A DNA stretch of 64,000 nucleotides from Mixta tenebrionis (GTDB lineage Bacteria > Pseudomonadota > Gammaproteobacteria > Enterobacterales > Enterobacteriaceae): contig NZ_VHQI01000014.1 of NCBI RefSeq assembly GCF_006517625.1, forward strand, positions 22,130 to 86,129, written 5' to 3'. The position numbers and the translations under genes are program-made. The notes beneath the pieces were generated by a model. The model saw nothing but the letters and a program-made list of their open reading frames with translations. It was not told where the DNA came from and did not search any database. Shown here piece by piece: positions 37,322 through 49,007 of the stretch (position 1 is its first letter; every line of letters starts with the position of its first letter).

Positions 37322-38180
37322 GAAGAATATCCAACAGATACTGGCCGTAGCCGGTTTTTTGCAGCGCCTGCGCCGCACGTCGCAGGCCGTCATCATCCAG
37401 CCAGCCGTTACGCCAGCCGATCTCTTCCAGACAGGCGACCTTAAAGCCCTGGCGCTTCTCTACCGTCTGAACAAAGGTGCTGGCCTCAATCAGGCTGTCA
37501 TGAGTGCCGGTATCGAGCCAGGCGAAACCGCGCCCCAGCAGCTCAACGTTCAGTTCGCCACGCTCCAGGTAGCGCTGATTAATCGAGGTGATTTCCAGCT
37601 CGCCGCGCGCCGAAGGCTTCACCTGGCGGGCGAACTCCACTACCTGGCTGTCGTAAAAGTAGAGGCCGGTAATCGCCCAGTTTGATTTCGGCTGCGCCGG
37701 TTTTTCTTCCAGCGATACCGCGCGAAATTGATCGTCAAACTCCACCACGCCGAAGCGCTCCGGGTCCATTACCTGATAGCCGAAGATGGTGGCGCCATGC
37801 CGCCGCGCCGCAACTTTTTTCAGCTTGGGGCTGAAGCCCTGACCAAACCAGATATTGTCGCCCAGGGCCAGGCAGCTCGGCTCGCCGTTCAGGAAGGTTT
37901 CGCCAATAATAAACGCCTGCGCCAGGCCGTCCGGGCTGGGCTGCACCGCATAGTCGAGCTGGATGCCGAACTCGCTGCCGTTGCCCAACAGCCGCTGGAA
38001 ATGCGGCATATCGTCCGGAGTGGTGATAATCAATATTTCACGAATGCCGGCCAGCATTAATACCGACAGCGGATAGTAGATCATCGGCTTGTCATAGACA
38101 GGCAGCAGCTGTTTCGAGATGCCGCGCGTAATCGGATGCAGCCGCGTCCCCGATCCGCCCGCCAGAATAATGCCTTTCAT
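37299..38180 (-). CDS. rffH: Glucose-1-phosphate thymidylyltransferase
   Basis: RffH (293 residues) makes dTDP-glucose for the ECA sugar Fuc4NAc. The nucleotidyltransferase signature is [37 protein letters not shown] at the N-terminus, followed by [12 protein letters not shown]. It is 11 bp downstream of rffG and overlaps wecD. Confidence 0.95.
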   Translation of the reverse strand: MKGIILAGGSGTRLHPITRGISKQLLPVYDKPMIYYPLSVLMLAGIREILIITTPDDMPHFQRLLGNGSEFGIQLDYAVQPSPDGLAQAFIIGETFLNGEPSCLALGDNIWFGQGFSPKLKKVAARRHGATIFGYQVMDPERFGVVEFDDQFRAVSLEEKPAQPKSNWAITGLYFYDSQVVEFARQVKPSARGELEITSINQRYLERGELNVELLGRGFAWLDTGTHDSLIEASTFVQTVEKRQGFKVACLEEIGWRNGWLDDDGLRRAAQALQKTGYGQYLLDILHARPRQY

Positions 38181-38191
38181 CGTTATTGGCC

Positions 38192-39268
38192 TCAGTGAGA
38201 ACTGTGAGAAAGCCCAAGCCGTTCGCCCTGGTAGCTGCCGTCAAGAATGCTGCGCCACCAGCTTTCATTGTTCAGATACCACAGCACCGTTTTACGTAGC
38301 CCGCTGGCGAAGGTTTCCTGCGGGCGCCAGCCCAGCTCGCGCTCGATTTTACCGGCATCGATGGCGTAACGCCGATCGTGACCGGGGCGATCGGCGACAA
38401 AGGCGATCAGCTCACGGAAGCGGGCGATCCCCGCCGGTTTCGCCGGCGCCAGCTCGTCCAGCAGATCGCACAGCGCCTCTACCACATCGATATTGCGCTG
38501 CTCGTTGTGGCCGCCGATGTTGTAAGTCTCCCCGGCTTTTCCCTGCGTGACGACGGTAACCAGCGCGCGCGCATGGTCTTCAACGTAGAGCCAGTCGCGC
38601 ACCTGACCGCCGTCGCCATACACCGGCAGCGGCTTGCCCGCCAGCGCGCTGATGATCATCAGCGGAATCAGTTTTTCCGGGAAATGACGCGGGCCATAGT
38701 TGTTAGAGCAGTTAGTGACGATAACCGGCAGGCCGTAGGTGCGCATCCAGGCGCGCACCAGATGATCGCTGCTCGCCTTGCTGGCGGAGTAAGGGCTGCT
38801 CGGCGCATAGGGCGTGGTTTCGGTAAAGAAATCGTCGCTGCCGTGCAGATCGCCGAACACCTCATCGGTAGAGATGTGGTGAAAAATAAACGCCGCCTGG
38901 CGTTCGGCAGAGAGGCCGCGCCAGTAGTGCCGCGCCGCCTCCAGCATCTGCCAGCTGCCGATAATATTGGTTTCCATAAACGGCCAGGAGCTGTCGATAG
39001 AGCGATCGACATGGCTTTCCGCCGCCAGGTGCATAATGTAGTCCGGCTGATAGTGCGCCATAACGCGGTCCAGCGCGGCGCGATCGCAGATATCCACCTT
39101 CTCAAAAGCAAAACGCTCGCTCTGTGCGACGTCCGCCAGCGAGGAGAGATTGCCCGCGTAGGTCAGCTTATCCACCACCACCACGCGATGTTCCGTCTGC
39201 TGGATCAGATGGCGTACCACGGCTGAGCCGATAAAACCCGCGCCGCCGGTAACCAGAAACTGTTTCAT
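38192..39268 (-). CDS. rffG: dTDP-glucose 4,6-dehydratase
   Basis: RffG (358 residues from the ATG at 39268) is an extended short-chain dehydrogenase. The NAD motif is [12 protein letters not shown], with [13 protein letters not shown], the catalytic Thr-Asp-Glu in [10 protein letters not shown] and the YxxxK motif in [23 protein letters not shown] at 39268 gives a 4-bp overlap with wecC; a codon pair upstream (39274) is the alternative start. Confidence 0.95.
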   Translation of the reverse strand: MKQFLVTGGAGFIGSAVVRHLIQQTEHRVVVVDKLTYAGNLSSLADVAQSERFAFEKVDICDRAALDRVMAHYQPDYIMHLAAESHVDRSIDSSWPFMETNIIGSWQMLEAARHYWRGLSAERQAAFIFHHISTDEVFGDLHGSDDFFTETTPYAPSSPYSASKASSDHLVRAWMRTYGLPVIVTNCSNNYGPRHFPEKLIPLMIISALAGKPLPVYGDGGQVRDWLYVEDHARALVTVVTQGKAGETYNIGGHNEQRNIDVVEALCDLLDELAPAKPAGIARFRELIAFVADRPGHDRRYAIDAGKIERELGWRPQETFASGLRKTVLWYLNNESWWRSILDGSYQGERLGLSHSSH

Positions 39269-40527
39269 CGCCATACCCCTTTGGTATCCACCACCCAGCG
39301 CTGCGCCACCTGCTCGCCCGCTACCGCCCGGAACTCACGGTGATCGACCAGCATCACCAGCACATCCGCCTGTTCAAGCGCCTGCTGCTGAGTGACCAGC
39401 GTGGCGTCATTCGCCAGCTTCGTAGGGATTTGCTTCACGTTAGGCTCGACCACCCAGGTGGCGCCGCTGTGCCAGTCGGCAATCAGGTGCGCCACTTCCA
39501 TCGCCGGGCTTTCACGCAGATCGTCGATATTGGGCTTAAACGCCAGGCCAAAGCAGGCGATGGTTAGCTCGCCGGCACGTTTGCCGCTGTTGGTCAGGCA
39601 ATCGGCCACGGCGGCTTTTACCTGGTTCAGCACCCAGTGCGGCTTGGCGTCGTTCACCTCGCGCGCGGTACGAATCAGACGCGCCAGATCGGGGTTCTGC
39701 GCCACGATAAACCAGGGATCGACCGCGATGCAGTGGCCACCGACGCCCGGCCCCGGCTGCAGGATATTGACGCGCGGATGGCGGTTTGCCAGCGCAATCA
39801 GCTCCCAGACGTTAATGCCCTGCTGGGCGCAAATCAGCGACAGTTCGTTAGCGAAAGCGATATTGACGTCGCGGAAGCTGTTTTCCGTCAGCTTGCACAT
39901 CTCCGCCGTGCGGGCATTGGTAATTACGCACTCGCCTTCAAGGAAGATACGATAAAGCTCGCTGGCGCGCGCCGAACAGGCGGGCGTCATGCCGCCTACG
40001 ACACGATCGTTTTTAATCAGTTCCACCATCACCTGGCCAGGCAGTACGCGTTCCGGGCAGTAGGCGATATGAATATCGGGCGAGTCTGCCTGCTGGTGGG
40101 GGAAAGTTAAATCGGGGCGCGCCTCCGCCAGCCACTGCGCCATTTGCTCTGTCGCGCCCACCGGCGAAGTGGATTCCAGGATCACCAGATCGCCCTTTTT
40201 CAGCACCGGCGCCAGCGACAGCGCCGCTGCCTGGACATAGGCGAGATCGGGCTGGTGGTCGCCTTTAAAGGGCGTCGGCACGGCAATCAGGAAGGCATCG
40301 GCCGCAACCGGCTGCGTCGCGGCGCGTAAAAAACCCGCCTGCACCGCCTTTTTCACCACCGCATCCAGATCCGGTTCAACAATATGAATTTCCCCGCGGT
40401 TAATGGTTTCCACCGCATGGGCGTTGATATCCACGCCAACAACGTTTTGCCCGCGCGAAGCGAAAGCCGCCGCGGTAGGCAGGCCGATATAACCAAGGCC
40501 AATGACCGAAATAGTATTAAAGCTCAT
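39265..40527 (-). CDS. wecC: UDP-ManNAc dehydrogenase
   Basis: WecC (420 residues) oxidises UDP-ManNAc to UDP-ManNAcA with NAD. The Rossmann motif is [18 protein letters not shown], and the catalytic cysteine lies in [15 protein letters not shown], with [19 protein letters not shown] in the C-terminal domain. It overlaps wecB by 4 bp and rffG by 4 bp. Confidence 0.96.
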   Translation of the reverse strand: MSFNTISVIGLGYIGLPTAAAFASRGQNVVGVDINAHAVETINRGEIHIVEPDLDAVVKKAVQAGFLRAATQPVAADAFLIAVPTPFKGDHQPDLAYVQAAALSLAPVLKKGDLVILESTSPVGATEQMAQWLAEARPDLTFPHQQADSPDIHIAYCPERVLPGQVMVELIKNDRVVGGMTPACSARASELYRIFLEGECVITNARTAEMCKLTENSFRDVNIAFANELSLICAQQGINVWELIALANRHPRVNILQPGPGVGGHCIAVDPWFIVAQNPDLARLIRTAREVNDAKPHWVLNQVKAAVADCLTNSGKRAGELTIACFGLAFKPNIDDLRESPAMEVAHLIADWHSGATWVVEPNVKQIPTKLANDATLVTQQQALEQADVLVMLVDHREFRAVAGEQVAQRWVVDTKGVWR

Positions 40528-41654
40528 AGCGTTACTCTGTTATTTTTTAGCGCCTGCAAAATACGGGCGCAGGCATGCCCATCGCCATATGGGTTATGCG
40601 CGCGGCTCATTGTTTGCCAGGCTTCTTCGTGAGTGAGCAGATGATTAACCTCTGCGACAATCTTCTCTTCGTCCGTCCCCACCAGCCGTACCGTACCGGC
40701 AGCTACCGCCTCCGGGCGCTCGGTGGTTTCCCGCATCACCAGTACCGGCTTGCCGAGCGAAGGCGCTTCTTCCTGAATGCCGCCGGAATCGGTGAGGATC
40801 AGCCACGCGCGGTGCATCAGCCAGACAAACGGCAGGTATTCCTGCGGGTCGATCAGCACGATATTGTCGATACCGCTCAGAATACGGTTGACCGGCTCGC
40901 TAACGTTCGGATTCAGGTGAACCGGATAAACAATCTGTACTTCCGGATGCTGTAGCGCCAGCTTCGCCAGCGCGCTGCAAATACGCTCAAAGCCGCCGCC
41001 AAAACTTTCACGGCGATGCCCCGTCACCAGGATCATTTTCTTTGATGCATCGAGGAACGGATAGCGCGCCGCCAGATCGTCGTAGTGCTGACGATCAGAG
41101 AGGATACGATCGCGTACCCAGAGCAGCGCATCGATTACCGTATTGCCGGTAACAAAAATCCGGCTGTCCGGCAGGTTCTCGCGCAACAGGTTCTGCCGGG
41201 AGTTTTCCGTCGGGGTAAAGTGCCAGGTCGCCAGATGGCCGGTTAACTTGCGGTTGGCCTCTTCCGGCCAGGGGGAATAGAGATCGCCGGTGCGTAAGCC
41301 AGCCTCAACGTGCCCTACCGGGATGCGATGATAAAAAGCCGCCAGGCTGGCCGCCAGCGTGGTGGTGGTATCGCCGTGCACCAGCACCACATCGGGACGG
41401 AATTCGGCAAAAACCTGCTTCAATCCTTCAAGGATGCGGCTGGTAATTTCGGTCAGCCCCTGTTCCGGGCGCATGATATCCAGATCGTAATCAGGCTTGA
41501 GCGCAAACAGACGCAAAACCTGATCGAGCATTTCCCGATGCTGGGCGGTGACGCACAGACGAGCGTCAAAGGCGTCATCATTCGCCAGCGCATGAACCAG
41601 AGGCGCCATCTTTATAGCTTCCGGCCTCGTACCAAATACGGTCAGTACTTTCAC
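40524..41654 (-). CDS. wecB: UDP-N-acetylglucosamine 2-epimerase
   Basis: WecB (376 residues, as in E. coli) epimerises UDP-GlcNAc to UDP-ManNAc. Signatures are [61 protein letters not shown] and [31 protein letters not shown]. It supplies wecC immediately downstream. Confidence 0.97.
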   Translation of the reverse strand: MKVLTVFGTRPEAIKMAPLVHALANDDAFDARLCVTAQHREMLDQVLRLFALKPDYDLDIMRPEQGLTEITSRILEGLKQVFAEFRPDVVLVHGDTTTTLAASLAAFYHRIPVGHVEAGLRTGDLYSPWPEEANRKLTGHLATWHFTPTENSRQNLLRENLPDSRIFVTGNTVIDALLWVRDRILSDRQHYDDLAARYPFLDASKKMILVTGHRRESFGGGFERICSALAKLALQHPEVQIVYPVHLNPNVSEPVNRILSGIDNIVLIDPQEYLPFVWLMHRAWLILTDSGGIQEEAPSLGKPVLVMRETTERPEAVAAGTVRLVGTDEEKIVAEVNHLLTHEEAWQTMSRAHNPYGDGHACARILQALKNNRVTL

Positions 41655-41711
41655 TGTTTTTCTCTTCGTTCTTTAGCCGCGTCAGACACAGCAACGCCTG
41701 CAACGCGCATT

Positions 41712-42740
41712 TCAGGCACGACGGCGGATCAGCGCAGCGCCAGCGCCAGCCAGCGCGCCAATGGCGCCCCACAGGATCATTAAAAATGCACGGCGCGGGC
41801 TGTCGCGCTTCACCGGCTCTTCCGGCGTACGCAGATAGCGATAGGTCTGGAACTTAGCCTCCAGCGTCGGGCCGACGTTTAGCGTATCGAGCATCGCCCG
41901 ATTTTGGTCATAGCTGATATCGTAGGTTGGCCCGTTCGCCTGCAGATTTTCCAGCCGTGCCTGCAGCATCGGCCTGCCCAGCAGAAAAAGCTCTGAATCG
42001 GGCAGCTGTTCTGATGGCGTACTGGTTTTGCTGCGATCGATGCCCTGCTGACGGGCGATATTCAGCGCCTGCTCCACGCTGTGCAGCTGTCGCTGGTATA
42101 CCGCGTTAGCCACTGACTCCTGACGCTTCACCTGCGCTTTCATCTGTACGGTACGCGCCGCCCAGGCCGCCTTCAGCTCCTGATTAAGGTGGCGCGCCGC
42201 CCGTTCGCTGGCGAAGGCGACATACTGCCGCAGCAGGTTATTGGCGTCAGCCGCCGTTTCCGCTACCAGCCTGACGCTATCGCTGAGGTTTTTCGCGCTA
42301 TCGGCCGGAGAAAACTGAATATTGCTGACCATTTCGTCCAGCAGCGCGGCGTCGTTGCGTACGTTGCCGCTTTTACGATGCTGGTAGTAATCCGTTTGCA
42401 GCCAGAATTCACGGCGCGTATCCCATGAAGAGAGCTGCATAATAAATTCCTGGTAGGCATCGTCCATTACCGACGTCTGCGGCACGGCCGCCGCTCCGCC
42501 GCTGCTGCGTATATCCAGGTTGCGTAAAAATTCCTGTTGGGAGTAATAGCTGCCGATCATGTTGACCGTAGGACGATCGGTAATCGCCGTCGCGCTCCAT
42601 TCCTGCTTAACCAGCAGCGAAAATAGCCAGGCCAGCGCCATGCCCAGCAGCGCCAGCCCAATAATCCAGCGCTTACCGCGCCATAGCGTGCAAAACAGGC
42701 CTCTGATGTCCAGTTCGTTATCCACGCACTCAGTGGTCAT
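41712..42740 (-). CDS. wzzE: ECA chain-length regulator
   Basis: WzzE (342 residues) is a polysaccharide co-polymerase with an N-terminal (GKRWIIGLALLGMALAWLFSLL) and a C-terminal (RRAFLMILWGAIGALAGAGAALI) membrane helix around a large coiled-coil periplasmic domain. It sets ECA modal length and cyclic ECA formation. It lies between wecA and wecB, as in E. coli. Confidence 0.95.
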   Translation of the reverse strand: MTTECVDNELDIRGLFCTLWRGKRWIIGLALLGMALAWLFSLLVKQEWSATAITDRPTVNMIGSYYSQQEFLRNLDIRSSGGAAAVPQTSVMDDAYQEFIMQLSSWDTRREFWLQTDYYQHRKSGNVRNDAALLDEMVSNIQFSPADSAKNLSDSVRLVAETAADANNLLRQYVAFASERAARHLNQELKAAWAARTVQMKAQVKRQESVANAVYQRQLHSVEQALNIARQQGIDRSKTSTPSEQLPDSELFLLGRPMLQARLENLQANGPTYDISYDQNRAMLDTLNVGPTLEAKFQTYRYLRTPEEPVKRDSPRRAFLMILWGAIGALAGAGAALIRRRA

Positions 42741-42768
42741 ATCCAGTTATCCTTTTCCAAAAGGGAGT

Positions 42769-43866
42769 TTAGCCAGCAAGCTTATTTTTATTGGCGCGAC
42801 GCAGGCGCCGTTTGAAACGTTTGATCATCCGCGCCACGCGCCAGGCTCGCTTGATGCAGTAGCCATAGAGGATGAAAGCAAGCAAAAACAGTACCAGCAT
42901 TATCCACTCAGGAATAAAAGCCAGATATTCTCCCAGCACGCCAACGCCGGCCAGCAGCGCCGCCGCCAGAGTAATTAGCACAAAGGCCTGACGAGAAGTA
43001 AAACCGGCGCGCATGATCAGATGATGAATGTGCTGGCGATCGGCGGAGAAAGGACTCATGCCTTTGCGCAGGCGACGATACATGATCGCCACCATATCCA
43101 TCAGCGGAATGGCGATCAGCCACAGCGCGGTAACCGGCGTAATAGGATGCGTAACGCCCTGGGTGGTTTCCAGCAGGATCCAGATGATGGTAAAGCCAAT
43201 CAGCGTGCTGCCCGCATCGCCCATAAAGACTTTATAGCGCTTGCCGAACACGCCGAGGTTTAACAGGATATAGGGCAGCGTGGCGGCGATCATCGCAAAA
43301 CACCACATCGACAGGCTATGCTGACCGTCAAAATAGAGGATGATGCCCATCGCGCCGAAGGTGACGCAGGAGAGGCCGCCCAGCAGGCCGTCAATACCGT
43401 CGACCATATTGAATGCGTTAATTGCCGCCCAGACGGCAAACAGCGTCAGCACATAGCCAAACGGGCCAACCACCAGCTCCATCGGCCCCACGATATAGCC
43501 GAGGCTCAGCAAATAGAGTTTACCCACCACCATCATTACTACTGCGATCGCCGCCTGCACCACGGCGCGGATTTTGACGCTGATATCAAAGCGATCGTCC
43601 AGCGCGCCTACCAGCACCAGCACGCCCGCGCAAAACAGATAGAGCAGACCGTGCGGCAAATAGTAATTGGTAATCAGGAAGGTGAAGCAGATTCCGGCAT
43701 AGACGGAAATCCCGCCGACCAGCGGTATCAACCCCTGATGGCGTTTACGATAGTTAGGTCGATCGACCAGGCCGACTTTTTTGGCTGCTTTCCGTGCAAA
43801 AAAAAGGAACGCCAGTGAAAACAGGAAAATCAGACCAAGCTCGGTACTCATCGTGAGTAAATTCAC
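42769..43866 (-). CDS. wecA: UDP-GlcNAc:undecaprenyl-phosphate GlcNAc-1-phosphate transferase
   Basis: WecA (365 residues, ~11 membrane segments) starts ECA, and often O-antigen, synthesis on undecaprenyl phosphate. Conserved cytoplasmic motifs are GALDDRFDI, NAFNMVDGIDGLLGG, VFMGDAGSTLIGF and the HIHH loop in FSADRQHIHHLIMRAG, with a Lys/Arg-rich C-terminus. It is the first gene of the ECA cluster; the cluster promoter should lie in 43867-44040. Confidence 0.97.
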   Translation of the reverse strand: MNLLTMSTELGLIFLFSLAFLFFARKAAKKVGLVDRPNYRKRHQGLIPLVGGISVYAGICFTFLITNYYLPHGLLYLFCAGVLVLVGALDDRFDISVKIRAVVQAAIAVVMMVVGKLYLLSLGYIVGPMELVVGPFGYVLTLFAVWAAINAFNMVDGIDGLLGGLSCVTFGAMGIILYFDGQHSLSMWCFAMIAATLPYILLNLGVFGKRYKVFMGDAGSTLIGFTIIWILLETTQGVTHPITPVTALWLIAIPLMDMVAIMYRRLRKGMSPFSADRQHIHHLIMRAGFTSRQAFVLITLAAALLAGVGVLGEYLAFIPEWIMLVLFLLAFILYGYCIKRAWRVARMIKRFKRRLRRANKNKLAG

Positions 43867-44046
43867 ATTGACAGCTCTCTGCTAAGACATCGGATAACTA
43901 TAAGCAATTATTATGCCCACCAGCCTGACTGACGTCTGAATAATGCAAATTCACCGCCTGACCGCTTGTTCTTTAAGCAAAAGCGATGGCTGTTTGTACG
44001 CTTTACAGCTTATGACGCCAACAGTCGCTTTATCCTATAGTCGCAA

Positions 44047-44077
44047 AATAAAAAACGCCACGTCTGAGCGTGGCGTT
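44047..44077 (-). terminator. rho terminator
   Basis: AACGCCACG/CGTGGCGTT stem with a 6-nt loop, followed on the minus strand by TTTTTATTTT. It separates rho from the ECA cluster. Confidence 0.9.
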
Positions 44078-44139
44078 ACCCGAGTTTTCTTTCCACCGCT
44101 ATGGCTATTTAACTGACCTTTGCCTGACGGTTAAAAAGA

Positions 44140-45399
44140 TTATGAACGTTTCATCATATCGAAGAATTCATCGTTGGTTTTGGTCATCGCCAACTTATTG
44201 ATGAGGAATTCCATCGCGTCAATCTCACCCATCGGATGGATGATTTTGCGCAGGATCCACATTTTTTGCAGCTCTTCCTGGGAAGTAAGCAGCTCTTCTT
44301 TACGCGTACCGGAGCGGTTGTAGTCGATAGCCGGGAAAACACGTTTTTCCGCGATTTTACGTGAGAGATGCAGCTCCATGTTGCCGGTGCCTTTAAACTC
44401 TTCGTAAATCACTTCATCCATTTTTGAACCGGTATCGATCAGCGCCGTCGCGATAATGGTCAGGCTGCCGCCCTCTTCCACGTTACGCGCCGCGCCGAAG
44501 AAGCGTTTCGGACGATGCAGGGCGTTGGCGTCCACGCCACCGGTCAATACTTTACCGGATGCCGGCACCACGGTGTTATAGGCGCGCGCCAGACGGGTGA
44601 TGGAGTCGAGCAGGATGATAACGTCTTTTTTATGCTCAACCAGACGCTTCGCCTTCTCGATAACCATTTCAGCAACCTGAACGTGACGGGAAGCCGGCTC
44701 ATCAAAGGTGGAAGCGACCACTTCGCCTTTAACCAGACGCTGCATCTCGGTGACTTCTTCCGGACGTTCGTCAATCAGCAGCACCATCAGCACGCAGTCA
44801 GGGTGATTGTAGGCGATGCTCTGCGCGATGTTCTGCAGCAACATGGTTTTACCCGCTTTCGGCGGCGCCACGATCAGGCCGCGCTGGCCGCGGCCAATCG
44901 GCGAAGCCAGATCCAGCACGCGTGCGGTCAGGTCTTCGGTTGAACCATTGCCGCGCTCCATGCGCAGGCGAGAGTTGGCATGCAGCGGCGTCAGGTTTTC
45001 AAACAGAATCTTGCTGCGCGCATTTTCCGGCTTGTCATAGTTGACTTCATTTACCTTCAGCAGCGCAAAGTAACGCTCGCCCTCTTTCGGCGGACGGATT
45101 TTGCCTGAAATGGTGTCGCCAGTGCGAAGGTTGAAGCGGCGGATTTGGCTGGGAGAAACGTAGATGTCGTCGGGACCGGCAAGGTAGGAGCTGTCTGCGG
45201 AGCGGAGGAAACCAAATCCGTCCTGCAATATCTCCAGCACGCCATCTCCGAAGATATCCTCACCGCTCTTGGCGTGTTGTTTGAGGATAGCGAAAATGAT
45301 GTCCTGCTTGCGCATGCGCGCCAGGTTTTCCAGCCCCATGTTCTCGCCGAGAGTAATTAGCTCTGAAACCGGCGTATTTTTTAGTTCGGTAAGATTCAT
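44140..45399 (-). CDS. rho: Transcription termination factor Rho
   Basis: Rho (419 residues, as in E. coli) is the hexameric RNA-dependent ATPase that terminates transcription. The N-terminal cold-shock-like RNA-binding domain includes [23 protein letters not shown]. The P-loop PPKAGKT is at ~179-185, Walker B is [14 protein letters not shown], the Q-loop is RLARAYN...GKVLTGG, and the R-loop follows. It is transcribed from a leader of about 255 nt, as in E. coli where Rho autoregulates itself. Confidence 0.98.
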   Translation of the reverse strand: MNLTELKNTPVSELITLGENMGLENLARMRKQDIIFAILKQHAKSGEDIFGDGVLEILQDGFGFLRSADSSYLAGPDDIYVSPSQIRRFNLRTGDTISGKIRPPKEGERYFALLKVNEVNYDKPENARSKILFENLTPLHANSRLRMERGNGSTEDLTARVLDLASPIGRGQRGLIVAPPKAGKTMLLQNIAQSIAYNHPDCVLMVLLIDERPEEVTEMQRLVKGEVVASTFDEPASRHVQVAEMVIEKAKRLVEHKKDVIILLDSITRLARAYNTVVPASGKVLTGGVDANALHRPKRFFGAARNVEEGGSLTIIATALIDTGSKMDEVIYEEFKGTGNMELHLSRKIAEKRVFPAIDYNRSGTRKEELLTSQEELQKMWILRKIIHPMGEIDAMEFLINKLAMTKTNDEFFDMMKRS

Positions 45400-45660
45400 A
45401 ATGGTGGGTTCTTAAACTCGGGGTATATCTCGAAAAGGTTGTCGTGAATGGTATGGCAAGAAGGTCCATGCCCGTTAATGGCTCCGTTTCCATGTCTGCT
45501 CGGTGATCTTATGCGTGAATGCCGATCTGAAAACGAGGAGACGGTTGAAAACAGATACCGGAAAATGATGCTACCGTCAGATTGTTGACGCACCGCGCAG
45601 AAAAAGCCAGCGTTCAACAAGGGAAACAAACTACAGGTAAGTTCGTAATGCAGTAGAATT
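45396..45660 (-). promoter_or_regulatory. rho leader with an ORF ending on the rho start codon
   Basis: The ~255-nt leader carries a frame whose stop overlaps the rho ATG (ATGA). It contains ATA-AGA-TCA-CCG-AGC at 45513-45499, resembling the start of E. coli rhoL (ATG-AGA-TCG-GAA), but with ATA in place of ATG. The only in-frame ATG (45677) lies upstream of the probable promoter -10. A non-ATG start or a decayed rhoL are possible. No other gene is seen in 45400-45732. Confidence 0.4.
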
Positions 45661-45689
45661 AACTTAGCACGCTTCATGCCGGGCGTCTA
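45661..45689 (-). promoter_or_regulatory. Candidate rho promoter
   Basis: TAGACG (45689-45684), a 17-bp spacer and TAAGTT (45666-45661) with an extended -10 TGC on the minus strand put the start ~255 nt upstream of rho, the leader length known in E. coli. Confidence 0.55.
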
Positions 45690-45732
45690 GCGGTCGGGAA
45701 AAAATTACTGACCGCCAGCGCCGGCAGTGAAA

Positions 45733-46065
45733 TCAGCCCAGGTTCGCGTTCAGGAACTCTTTGAGCTGGCCTTTGGACAGCGCGCCAACTTTCGTCGCCG
45801 CCACTTCGCCATTTTTAAACAGCAGCAGCGTCGGGATGCCGCGAATACCATATTTCGGCGCCGTTTCCGGGTTCTCATCGATATTCAGTTTGGCAATGGT
45901 CAGCTTACCGTCGTACTCTTCTGCTACTTCATCAAGAATCGGGGCGATCATTTTGCATGGACCGCACCATTCTGCCCAGAAGTCCACCAGCGTTAAACCT
46001 TCGGCCTGCAGCACGTCGGTTTCGAAGCTTTTGTCGGTCAGATGAACGATTTTATCGCTGCTCAT
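45733..46065 (-). CDS. trxA: Thioredoxin 1
   Basis: TrxA (110 residues) is the general cytoplasmic disulfide reductase. The redox centre WCGPC is at residues 33-37, and the cis-Pro is in [15 protein letters not shown]. It is divergent from rhlB and upstream of rho on the same strand, as in E. coli. Confidence 0.98.
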   Translation of the reverse strand: MSSDKIVHLTDKSFETDVLQAEGLTLVDFWAEWCGPCKMIAPILDEVAEEYDGKLTIAKLNIDENPETAPKYGIRGIPTLLLFKNGEVAATKVGALSKGQLKEFLNANLG

Positions 46066-46182
46066 GTCTTACTCCACAAGATTATGCCTGGCTGGTTGGC
46101 GTAAAATCTGCCAACGTAGGTTGACTTTATTTCACCGGATACGCTTTCGTAAAGCAATAGTAAGCTGATATTCTACCACACT

Positions 46183-47475
46183 ATGAGCAAAACACACTTA
46201 ACCGAAAAGAAGTTTTCCGACTTCGCCCTGCACCCACAAGTTATCGAAGCCCTTGAAAAGAAAGGCTTCCATAATTGTACGCCTATTCAGGCGTTAGCAT
46301 TGCCGCTCACGCTGGTCGGGCGCGATGTTGCGGGTCAGGCGCAAACCGGAACAGGCAAAACGATGGCGTTTCTGACGTCGACGTTTCATTATTTGCTTTC
46401 CCATCCCGCCGCAGAAGGCCGCCAGGTTAATCAACCGCGCGCGCTGATTATGGCCCCCACCCGCGAGCTGGCCGTACAGATCCACGCCGACGCCGAGCCG
46501 TTAGCACAGGCGACCGGCCTGAAGCTGGGTCTGGCTTATGGCGGCGACGGTTATGACAAACAGCTGAAAGTGCTGGAAAGCGGCGTGGATATCCTGATCG
46601 GCACCACCGGGCGTCTGATCGACTACGCTAAACAGAATCATATCAACCTTGGCGCGATTCAGGTGGTGGTGCTGGATGAGGCCGATCGTATGTTCGATCT
46701 CGGCTTTATCAAAGATATCCGCTGGCTGTTCCGCCGTATGCCGGCCACCAGCCAGCGTCTGAATATGCTGTTCTCCGCCACGCTCTCTTACCGCGTCCGC
46801 GAGCTGGCGTTCGAACATATGAACAATGCCGAATATATCGAGGTTGAACCGGAACAGAAAACCGGCCACCGCATTAAAGAAGAGCTGTTCTACCCTTCTA
46901 ACGAAGAAAAGATGCGCCTGCTGCAGACGCTGATTGAAGAAGAGTGGCCGGATCGCGCGATTATTTTCGCCAATACCAAACATCGCTGCGAGGATATCTG
47001 GGGCCACCTGGCCGCCGACGGCCATCGCGTTGGGCTGTTAACCGGCGACGTGGCGCAGAAAAAACGCCTGCGGATTCTGGAAGATTTCACCCAGGGCAAC
47101 CTTGATATTCTGGTCGCTACCGACGTGGCGGCGCGCGGGCTGCATATTCCGGCGGTGACGCACGTCTTTAACTACGATCTGCCTGACGACTGCGAAGACT
47201 ATGTTCACCGTATCGGCCGTACCGGCCGCGCCGGCGCCAGCGGCTCCTCGATCAGCCTTGCCTGTGAAGAGTACGCGCTGAATCTGCCAGCGATCGAAGA
47301 ATATATCGGTCACGGCATTCCGGTTAGTAAATACAACAGCGAAGCGCTGATGAACGATCTGCCGCCGCCGAAACGGCTGACGCGTAATCGCCCCAGCAAC
47401 GGCCCGCGCCGTTCCACGGGCAATAACCGTCGCAGCGGCGCGCCGCGTAATACTAACCGTAAACGATCAGGTTAA
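46183..47475 (+). CDS. rhlB: DEAD-box RNA helicase RhlB
   Basis: RhlB (430 residues) unwinds RNA within the RNase E degradosome. Q-motif [13 protein letters not shown], Walker A AQTGTGKT (~53-60), DEAD (165-168), SAT in [10 protein letters not shown] and [10 protein letters not shown] are intact. The Arg/Asn/Gly-rich C-terminal tail ([19 protein letters not shown]) is slightly longer than in E. coli. It is followed by gppA after 7 bp, probably cotranscribed. Confidence 0.97.
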   Translation: MSKTHLTEKKFSDFALHPQVIEALEKKGFHNCTPIQALALPLTLVGRDVAGQAQTGTGKTMAFLTSTFHYLLSHPAAEGRQVNQPRALIMAPTRELAVQIHADAEPLAQATGLKLGLAYGGDGYDKQLKVLESGVDILIGTTGRLIDYAKQNHINLGAIQVVVLDEADRMFDLGFIKDIRWLFRRMPATSQRLNMLFSATLSYRVRELAFEHMNNAEYIEVEPEQKTGHRIKEELFYPSNEEKMRLLQTLIEEEWPDRAIIFANTKHRCEDIWGHLAADGHRVGLLTGDVAQKKRLRILEDFTQGNLDILVATDVAARGLHIPAVTHVFNYDLPDDCEDYVHRIGRTGRAGASGSSISLACEEYALNLPAIEEYIGHGIPVSKYNSEALMNDLPPPKRLTRNRPSNGPRRSTGNNRRSGAPRNTNRKRSG

Positions 47476-47482
47476 CGACAAC

Positions 47483-48967
47483 ATGCTCAGCGCCTCGTCA
47501 CTTTATGCTGCGGTCGATCTTGGGTCCAACAGCTTTCATATGTTAGTGGTGCGCGAAGTGGCGGGAAATATCCAGACCGTTGCGCGCATCAAGCGTAAAG
47601 TACGACTCGCCGCCGGGCTTAACAGCGCCGGCGAGCTATCCGCGGAGGCAATGGCGCGCGGCTGGCAATGTTTGCAGCTTTTTGCCGAGCAGCTACAGGA
47701 TATTCCTGTTCCTCAGATACGCGTGGTCGCTACCGCGACGCTGCGTCTGGCCACCAACGCCCAGCGCTTTCTTACCCAGGCCGAAGCTATCCTGGGCTGC
47801 GCGGTTAATGTGATTACCGGTGAAGAGGAAGCGCGCCTGATCTATCAGGGCGTGGCGCATACGACTGGCGGTTCCGATCGGCGCCTGGTCGTGGATATCG
47901 GCGGCGGCAGCACCGAGCTGGTCACCGGCAACGGCGCTCAGGCAACCGCGCTGTTTAGCCTGAGCATGGGCTGCGTGACCTGGCTGGAGCGTTATTTCGG
48001 CGATCGCAATCTGGGCAAAGATAATTTTGACCAGGCGGAACAGGCGGCGCGCGCGATAATTCAGCCGGTAGCTGAGCATCTGCGCGCGCAGGGTTGGCAG
48101 ATCTGCGTCGGCGCCTCCGGCACCGTGCAGGCGCTGCAGGAAATTATGGTGGCGCAGGGCATGGATGAGCGTATTACGCTCAGCAAGCTGCAGCAGCTGA
48201 AGCAGCGCGCCATCCAGTGCGGCAAGCTGGAAGAGCTGGAAATTGAAGGCCTGACGCTGGAACGGGCGCTGGTTTTCCCCAGCGGGCTCGCCATCCTGAT
48301 AGCGATTTTCACCGAGCTGAATATTGACAGCATGACGCTGGCGGGCGGCGCCCTGCGTGAAGGGCTGCTCTACGGCATGCTGCACTATCCGGTGGATCGC
48401 GATATCCGCAGCCGCACGCTGCATAATATTCAGCGCCGTTTCTCTATCGATATCGAGCAGGCGGAACGAGTGCGTCAGCTGGCGGCCAGCTTTGCGCGGC
48501 AGGTCAGCCCGCAATGGCAGCTGGATAATTACTGTCGCGATCTGCTGGAAAGCGCCTGTCTGATCCATGAAATTGGCCTGAGCGTCGATTTCCGCCTTGC
48601 GGCGCAGCATGCGGCCTATCTGGTGCGTCACCTCGATCTACCGGGCTTTACGCCCGCGCAGAAAAAGCTGCTGGCCACCCTGCTGCAAAATCAGAGCAAC
48701 AGTATCGATCTGGCGCAGCTCAATCAGCAAAACGCGGTCCCGTCGCGCATGGCCGAGCGCATGTGTCGGCTGCTGCGTCTGGCGGTAATTTTCGCCAGCC
48801 GGCACCGTGATGATACGCTGCCCGCGGTGCGCTTACAGAGCGACGATGAAACGCTGCAGGTAACCTTGCCTCCGGGCTGGCTGAAAGCGCATCCGCTACG
48901 CGCGGAGATGCTGGAGCAGGAGAGCCGCTGGCAATCTTACGTGCACTGGCCGCTGACGATAGTCTGA
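47483..48967 (+). CDS. gppA: Guanosine-5'-triphosphate,3'-diphosphate pyrophosphatase
   Basis: GppA (494 residues, as in E. coli) converts pppGpp to ppGpp and has exopolyphosphatase activity. ASKHA-fold motifs are [16 protein letters not shown] (phosphate 1), [29 protein letters not shown] (phosphate 2) and [15 protein letters not shown]. The C-terminal HD-like domain includes [13 protein letters not shown]. It is convergent with rep. Confidence 0.97.
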   Translation: MLSASSLYAAVDLGSNSFHMLVVREVAGNIQTVARIKRKVRLAAGLNSAGELSAEAMARGWQCLQLFAEQLQDIPVPQIRVVATATLRLATNAQRFLTQAEAILGCAVNVITGEEEARLIYQGVAHTTGGSDRRLVVDIGGGSTELVTGNGAQATALFSLSMGCVTWLERYFGDRNLGKDNFDQAEQAARAIIQPVAEHLRAQGWQICVGASGTVQALQEIMVAQGMDERITLSKLQQLKQRAIQCGKLEELEIEGLTLERALVFPSGLAILIAIFTELNIDSMTLAGGALREGLLYGMLHYPVDRDIRSRTLHNIQRRFSIDIEQAERVRQLAASFARQVSPQWQLDNYCRDLLESACLIHEIGLSVDFRLAAQHAAYLVRHLDLPGFTPAQKKLLATLLQNQSNSIDLAQLNQQNAVPSRMAERMCRLLRLAVIFASRHRDDTLPAVRLQSDDETLQVTLPPGWLKAHPLRAEMLEQESRWQSYVHWPLTIV

Positions 48968-48974
48968 TCCAATC

Positions 48975-49002
48975 CGGGACGGCGCATTCAGACGCCGTCC
49001 CG
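48975..49002. terminator. gppA/rep bidirectional terminator
   Basis: A perfect 10-bp GC-rich stem (CGGGACGGCG/CGCCGTCCCG) with an 8-nt loop lies in the 40-bp gap between convergent gppA and rep; CTCCTTT follows on the plus strand. Confidence 0.75.
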
Positions 49003-49007
49003 CTCCT

